Source: Shewanella acanthi (lineage in GTDB: Bacteria; Pseudomonadota; Gammaproteobacteria; Enterobacterales; Shewanellaceae). From it: a stretch of DNA of 64,000 bases. Below the pieces are notes generated by a model. The model worked only from the letters and a program-made list of their open reading frames with translations. It was not told the DNA's origin and did no database searches. Location: contig NZ_CP080413.1 of the NCBI RefSeq assembly GCF_019457475.1, positions 2,542,001 through 2,606,000 on the forward strand, read 5' to 3'. Shown one piece after another: positions 58,415 through 64,000 of this stretch; the first letter of the stretch is position 1, and each line of letters starts with the position of its first letter. The position numbers and the translations under genes were made by a program.

Positions 58415-59404
58415 ATGAAGAACAAAATAAAAATCAAAAATCTATTACCGGCAATCATAGTGTCAGTAGTAGTAGCATTTAGCATCACTCCGAGTGCGCA
58501 CGCTGCCAAGTGGGATGCAAAAATGACCCCAGAGCAAGTTGAAGCGACCTTAGACAAGAAATTTGCCGAGGGTAACTACTCCTCAAAGGGTGCAGATACT
58601 TGTTTGATGTGCCATAAAAAATCTGAAAAAGTCATGGACCTCTTTAAAGGTGTCCACGGTGCTATTGAGTCCTCTAAGAGCCCAATGGCTGGTCTACAAT
58701 GCGAGGCATGCCATGGTCCATTAGGGCAACACAATAAGGGCGGGAACGAACCGATGATCACCTTCGGTAAAGAATCGACCTTATCGGCAAATAAGCAAAA
58801 CAGCGTCTGTTTAAGCTGTCACCAAGACGACAAACGTATGGCTTGGAACGGTGGTCACCATGACAATGCGGATGTTGCCTGTGCCTCATGTCACCAAGTG
58901 CACGTGGCTAAAGATCCTGTGCTGTCCAAAAACACCGAAATGGAAGTTTGCACTAGCTGCCATACCAAGCAGAAAGCAGATATGAACAAACGCTCTAGTC
59001 ACCCACTTAAATGGGCGCAAATGACCTGTAGCGATTGCCATAATCCCCATGGGAGCGTAGCAGATGCCGATCTAAATAAGCCCAGCATCAATGACACTTG
59101 TTACTCCTGCCACGCCGAAAAACGCGGCCCCAAACTGTGGGAACATGCACCGGTCACCGAGAATTGTGTGACCTGTCATAACCCACACGGAAGCGTGAAT
59201 GACGCGATGCTCAAAACCCGTGCCCCACAATTGTGTCAGCAATGTCACGCCAGTGATGGTCACGCCAGCAATGCCTACTTAGGCAACACTGGTTTAGGCG
59301 CCACCGTAGGTGACAATGCCTTTACGGGTGGAAGAAGCTGCTTAAATTGCCATAGTCAGGTTCATGGTTCTAACCATCCATCTGGCAAGCTTTTACAGCG
59401 CTAA
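58415..59404 (+). CDS. mtrA: MtrA, periplasmic decaheme c-type cytochrome
   Basis: 329 aa from the ATG at 58415; the frame is open eight codons upstream. The signal peptide ends near PSAHAAK. Ten CXXCH sites are CLMCH (Cys63), CEACH, CLSCH, CASCH, CTSCH, CSDCH, CYSCH, CVTCH, CQQCH and CLNCH, in two similar pentaheme halves with repeated HNPHGSV ([11 protein letters not shown] and [11 protein letters not shown]). It sits inside the MtrB barrel and passes electrons from CymA and periplasmic carriers to MtrC. It lies between mtrC and mtrB. Confidence 0.97.
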   Translation: MKNKIKIKNLLPAIIVSVVVAFSITPSAHAAKWDAKMTPEQVEATLDKKFAEGNYSSKGADTCLMCHKKSEKVMDLFKGVHGAIESSKSPMAGLQCEACHGPLGQHNKGGNEPMITFGKESTLSANKQNSVCLSCHQDDKRMAWNGGHHDNADVACASCHQVHVAKDPVLSKNTEMEVCTSCHTKQKADMNKRSSHPLKWAQMTCSDCHNPHGSVADADLNKPSINDTCYSCHAEKRGPKLWEHAPVTENCVTCHNPHGSVNDAMLKTRAPQLCQQCHASDGHASNAYLGNTGLGATVGDNAFTGGRSCLNCHSQVHGSNHPSGKLLQR

Positions 59405-59416
59405 GGAGACGAGTAT

Positions 59417-61504
59417 ATGAAATTTAAACTCAATCTAATTACGTTAGCGTTATTAGCCAATACTGGTATTGCCGTCGCAGCCGATGGTTACGGCCTTGCC
59501 AATGCCAACACAGATAAGGTGAAGTTAGCAGCTTGGGCCTGTAAAGCTTGTATCGTGGAGACTGGTGTATCAGGCTCTGTCGGTGGCGGGTTTGGCTATA
59601 ACGGCGAAGATGATATCCACTCCGCCAATGCCTTTGGTAGTGATAGTGACGTTGCTGCTAAATTTGATGCCGATGTAACATTTCGCGGTGAAAATGGATA
59701 CCGCGCCAGTGTTGAAGCCTACCAACTGGGAATGGACGGTGGTCGTTTAGATATTAATGCGGGCAAACTTGGCCAATACAACGTTAATGTTAACTATCGT
59801 GAAATCGCGACCTACGATACTAACGATGCCATGTCACCCTATTTGGGCATCGGTGGTAACGACTTAACCCTACCCGATAATTGGGTTACTGCGGGTTCCA
59901 GTAGCCAAATGCCTGGGCTAATTAGCAGCCTTAATCCCTTTGAGCTATCACTTAAGCGTCAACGAGAAGGTTTAGGCTTTGAGTATCAAGGTGAGTCACT
60001 CTGGAGTGCCTACGTTAACTTCATGCGTGAAGAAAAAACCGGTCTCAAACAAACATCGGGTGGATTTTTTAACCAGTCAATCATGCTTCCAGAACCTGTG
60101 GATTACACTACAGATACCATCGAAGCAGGGGTAAAACTCAAAGGTGACCGTTGGTTTACAGCCTTAAATTACAATGGTTCTATTTTCAAAAATGAATATA
60201 GCCAATTGAATTTTGAGAGCGCATTTAACCCAACCTTTGGCGCACAAACCTCGGGAACTAAGGCACTCGATCCCGACAACCAGTCGCATACAGTAACCCT
60301 ACTGGGCCAGTATAATGACGGTTTCAATTCATTATCCGGTCGTATCATGACTGGACAAATGAGCCAAGATGAAGCCCTCATCAGCTCCGGATATGGTTAT
60401 CAACTGCCAACTGAGGCCGTCGATGCCAAAGTTGATTTGTTGGGAATGAACCTCAAAGTGGTGAGTAAAGTCGGTAGTAAAGTGCGTGTTACCGGCAGTT
60501 ACGATTACTACGACCGAGACAACAACACCCAAGTCCAAGAGTGGACTCAAATCAGCATCAATGACGTAACAGGTAAAGTTGCCTACAACACGCCTTACGA
60601 CAATCGTTCACAACGCTTTAAAGTGGCAGGTGACTACCGTATTACCCACGATATCAAGCTCGACGGCGGCTATGACTTCAAACGTGAACAACGGGATTAC
60701 CAAGACCGTGAAACCACGGATGAAAATACCCTCTGGACACGCTTACGGGTAAACAGCTTCGAAAACTTCGATATGTGGATTAAGGGCAGTTATGGCAACC
60801 GTGGTGGTTCACATTACGAAGCATCGGAATGGACCTCCTCTGAGACCAACAGCCTGCTGCGTAAGTATCACTTAGCGGATCGCGAACGAACTCAAATCGA
60901 AGCGAGGGTAAGCCACACGCCCGTTGACAGTCTGACGATTGATGTGGGTGCCCGCTACGCCTTAGATGATTATAACAACACTGTTATTGGGTTAACTGAG
61001 TCTCAAGACACAAGTTATGATGCCAATATCAGCTACATGATCACTGACGATATCTTGGCGACCACTTTCTATAATCATCAAACGATTAAGTCTGAACAAG
61101 CGGGTAGCAGTAACTACAGTACACCTACTTGGAACGGCTTTATCGAAGATGATGTCGATGTCTTTGGTGCAGGTGTTAGCTATAACAATTTAATGGAAAA
61201 TAAACTTCGCCTCGGATTGGATTACACCTATTCCGACTCTGACAGTAATACTCAAGTTAGACAGGGTATTTCTGGTGATTATGGCGACTATTTTGCCAAA
61301 GTTCACAACCTCAATTTATATGCGCAATACCAAGCGACTGAAAAGTTAGGCCTGCGTTTCGATTATAAATTTGAGAATTACAAAGATAACGATGCTGCGA
61401 ACGATCTTGCCGTTGACAGTATTTGGAACGTGGTTGGCTTTGGCAACAATAGCCATGATTACAACGCCATGATGTTTATGTTCAGCGTGAACTACAAACT
61501 GTAA
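59417..61504 (+). CDS. mtrB: MtrB, outer-membrane beta-barrel of the Mtr conduit
   Basis: 695 aa (S. oneidensis 697). The signal peptide ends in GIAVAAD. The CKAC motif at Cys42-Cys45 is conserved in metal-reducing gammaproteobacteria and needed for function in S. oneidensis. The remainder is a long barrel rich in alternating hydrophobic strands and ends in MFMFSVNYKL. It sheathes MtrA across the outer membrane so that it contacts MtrC. It lies 12 bases after mtrA, with an AGGAG site. Confidence 0.97.
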   Translation: MKFKLNLITLALLANTGIAVAADGYGLANANTDKVKLAAWACKACIVETGVSGSVGGGFGYNGEDDIHSANAFGSDSDVAAKFDADVTFRGENGYRASVEAYQLGMDGGRLDINAGKLGQYNVNVNYREIATYDTNDAMSPYLGIGGNDLTLPDNWVTAGSSSQMPGLISSLNPFELSLKRQREGLGFEYQGESLWSAYVNFMREEKTGLKQTSGGFFNQSIMLPEPVDYTTDTIEAGVKLKGDRWFTALNYNGSIFKNEYSQLNFESAFNPTFGAQTSGTKALDPDNQSHTVTLLGQYNDGFNSLSGRIMTGQMSQDEALISSGYGYQLPTEAVDAKVDLLGMNLKVVSKVGSKVRVTGSYDYYDRDNNTQVQEWTQISINDVTGKVAYNTPYDNRSQRFKVAGDYRITHDIKLDGGYDFKREQRDYQDRETTDENTLWTRLRVNSFENFDMWIKGSYGNRGGSHYEASEWTSSETNSLLRKYHLADRERTQIEARVSHTPVDSLTIDVGARYALDDYNNTVIGLTESQDTSYDANISYMITDDILATTFYNHQTIKSEQAGSSNYSTPTWNGFIEDDVDVFGAGVSYNNLMENKLRLGLDYTYSDSDSNTQVRQGISGDYGDYFAKVHNLNLYAQYQATEKLGLRFDYKFENYKDNDAANDLAVDSIWNVVGFGNNSHDYNAMMFMFSVNYKL

Positions 61505-61521
61505 TCGACTTTATGTTAGAC

Positions 61522-61546
61522 AAAGCCCGCAATAGCGGGCTTTTTT
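61522..61546 (+). terminator. Terminator of mtrCAB
   Basis: The stem AAAGCCCGC/GCGGGCTTT with a four-base loop is followed by TTTT, 18 bases after the mtrB stop. Confidence 0.9.
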
Positions 61547-61732
61547 ATGCCATTGTGTTAAACGCCGCTATAGCAGCTATTATGTCGCTTTTTGGGCGTC
61601 CTTAAGTCACGGCTTCGGCCCGACACCTTCGCAGTTTGTTAACGTAGACAAACAGACGAACAGGCCATCTTATTCAAACCATTAGCTCAAGAATGAGATC
61701 ATGACGGTCAAAAAATGAGAAAGCAGAGAAAC

Positions 61733-62470
61733 ATGACAACCGCTGAAGAGTATGAACATCAATTACAAACACTACTGATTCAGATCCGCAGCTGCTCCCT
61801 TTGCCAAAAAGACTTACCCCTGCCCGCTAAGCCCATTTTACAGGCCAGCAGTCACGCAAAGATCCTCATCGCAGGCCAAGCTCCGGGCGTAAAAACCCAC
61901 CACAAAGGCATCCCCTTTGACGATGCTAGCGGCGAAAGATTAAGAAACTGGCTTAATATCAGCCGAGAACAATTTTACGATCCAAAACTATTTGCCATTA
62001 TCCCGATGGGATTTTGTTTTCCGGGAAGTATCGAGCGTAACGGTAAAAAGCAAGGGGATAAACCGCCACGCCCAGAATGCGCAGCCACCTGGCACTCACA
62101 GCTGCTGGCGCTGATGCCGAACATTGAGCTCATTATCGTCCTTGGACAATACGCCATCGATTACCATTTATCCCCGCTCAGCACTGACGAGCTTGTCGAT
62201 GAGAAGAGGCAATACTTAACCCATCTCGCAAATAAACAGAAACTGGCAAAATTGACAGACGCAAAGGCCCTGGATGCCAAGATATTGAAACGGCCAAAAC
62301 TCACCGTCACCCAAACTATCGCCCATTGGCAGGACTATTGGCCTAACATCATTGCCCTGCCTCACCCTAGCCCTAGAAATAATCTCTGGCTTAAACAACA
62401 TCCCGAATTTGAAGTACACATTTTGCCAATGCTAAAAACCCGTATACATCAGTTACTCAACTTTAAATAA
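61733..62470 (+). CDS. Uracil-DNA glycosylase family protein
   Basis: 245 aa from the ATG at 61733; an upstream ATG at 61715 is also in frame and has a poorer ribosome site. The family pattern is ILIAGQAPGVKTHHKGIPFDDASG (motif A region) and LPHPSPRNN (motif B-like). Cys at 21 and 24 (CSLC), in GFCFPGS and in PECAATW could hold a 4Fe-4S cluster, as in family 4/5 enzymes. It may remove uracil or other damaged bases, but activity is inferred only from motifs. Confidence 0.85.
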   Translation: MTTAEEYEHQLQTLLIQIRSCSLCQKDLPLPAKPILQASSHAKILIAGQAPGVKTHHKGIPFDDASGERLRNWLNISREQFYDPKLFAIIPMGFCFPGSIERNGKKQGDKPPRPECAATWHSQLLALMPNIELIIVLGQYAIDYHLSPLSTDELVDEKRQYLTHLANKQKLAKLTDAKALDAKILKRPKLTVTQTIAHWQDYWPNIIALPHPSPRNNLWLKQHPEFEVHILPMLKTRIHQLLNFK

Positions 62471-62498
62471 ATAATTTGTCTAGCTAAAAAGGCAATAA

Positions 62499-62520
62499 AA
62501 AAGCCCAATATCGGGCTTTT
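62499..62520. terminator. Bidirectional terminator
   Basis: The arms AAAAGCCC/GGGCTTTT have a six-base loop and A/T tracts, between the converging glycosylase-family and protease genes. Confidence 0.85.
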
Positions 62521-62538
62521 CTAACAGTTGAATGCACT

Positions 62539-64000
<1,462 letters not shown>

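Overview
The window is chromosomal DNA of a Shewanella species, most likely from the S. oneidensis / putrefaciens / baltica group. The evidence is the omcA-mtrC-mtrA-mtrB metal-reduction cluster beside feoAB, and the surrounding gene order: TonB2 system, psp, sap, fabV, ppiD-hupB-lon-clpX-clpP-tig, folD, cysS, ppiB, lpxH, glnS. All identifications come from reading the translated sequence and from remembered family features; no database search was run.

Layout. 1-330 is the tail of a possible degenerate GGDEF protein. 403-5356 (minus) is a six-gene TonB2-type energy transducer (DUF3450 protein, TtpC-like ExbB, ExbB, ExbD, TonB, TPR protein). It is followed by a large TonB-dependent receptor and a porin (both minus). 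10.4-15.1 kb is a divergent polB / dinG-like pair with one LexA-type SOS box between them. 15.1-18.5 kb (plus) carries a TSUP permease, priC, a DUF2057 protein, a histone-deacetylase-family enzyme and a ComFB-like protein. The SRP RNA gene (ffs, minus) sits at 18.7 kb with the remnant of a tyrosine integrase directly downstream, then a ComEA-like protein.

19.7-25.0 kb is the phage-shock module: ycjF-ycjX and pspCBA on minus, pspF divergent, with a sigma54-like promoter before pspA. 25.1-30.4 kb is sapABCDF, in which SapD has Arg in place of the Walker A Lys. fabV follows, then a molybdopterin-binding (Mop) gene broken by one in-frame stop. 32.2-40.7 kb (minus) is the protein quality-control block ppiD, hupB, lon, clpX, clpP, tig, with sigma32-like promoters before lon and clpP. 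A Pro-Arg-His tRNA operon, folD, cysS, ppiB, lpxH, miaE, a Yip1-family protein and glnS come next.

49.1-61.5 kb is the iron and extracellular electron-transfer region. feoAB (minus) is divergent from a short MtrB/MtrE-like barrel protein (414 aa) that has no cognate periplasmic decaheme partner. After it come omcA, mtrC, mtrA and mtrB. MtrA (periplasm), MtrB (outer-membrane barrel) and the surface lipoproteins MtrC and OmcA form the conduit that carries electrons across the outer membrane to Fe(III)/Mn(IV). In S. oneidensis the space between feoA and omcA holds mtrDEF; here only one shortened mtrE-like gene remains, and the MtrC N-terminal half looks MtrF-like. This looks like a remodelled conduit locus. 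The window ends with a uracil-DNA-glycosylase-family gene and a vibriolysin-like M4 metalloprotease cut by the right edge.

I see no CRISPR array, intact insertion sequence, prophage or rRNA. The most noteworthy points are the remodelled mtr locus, the integrase scar at ffs, the interrupted mop gene and the SapD Walker A substitution.
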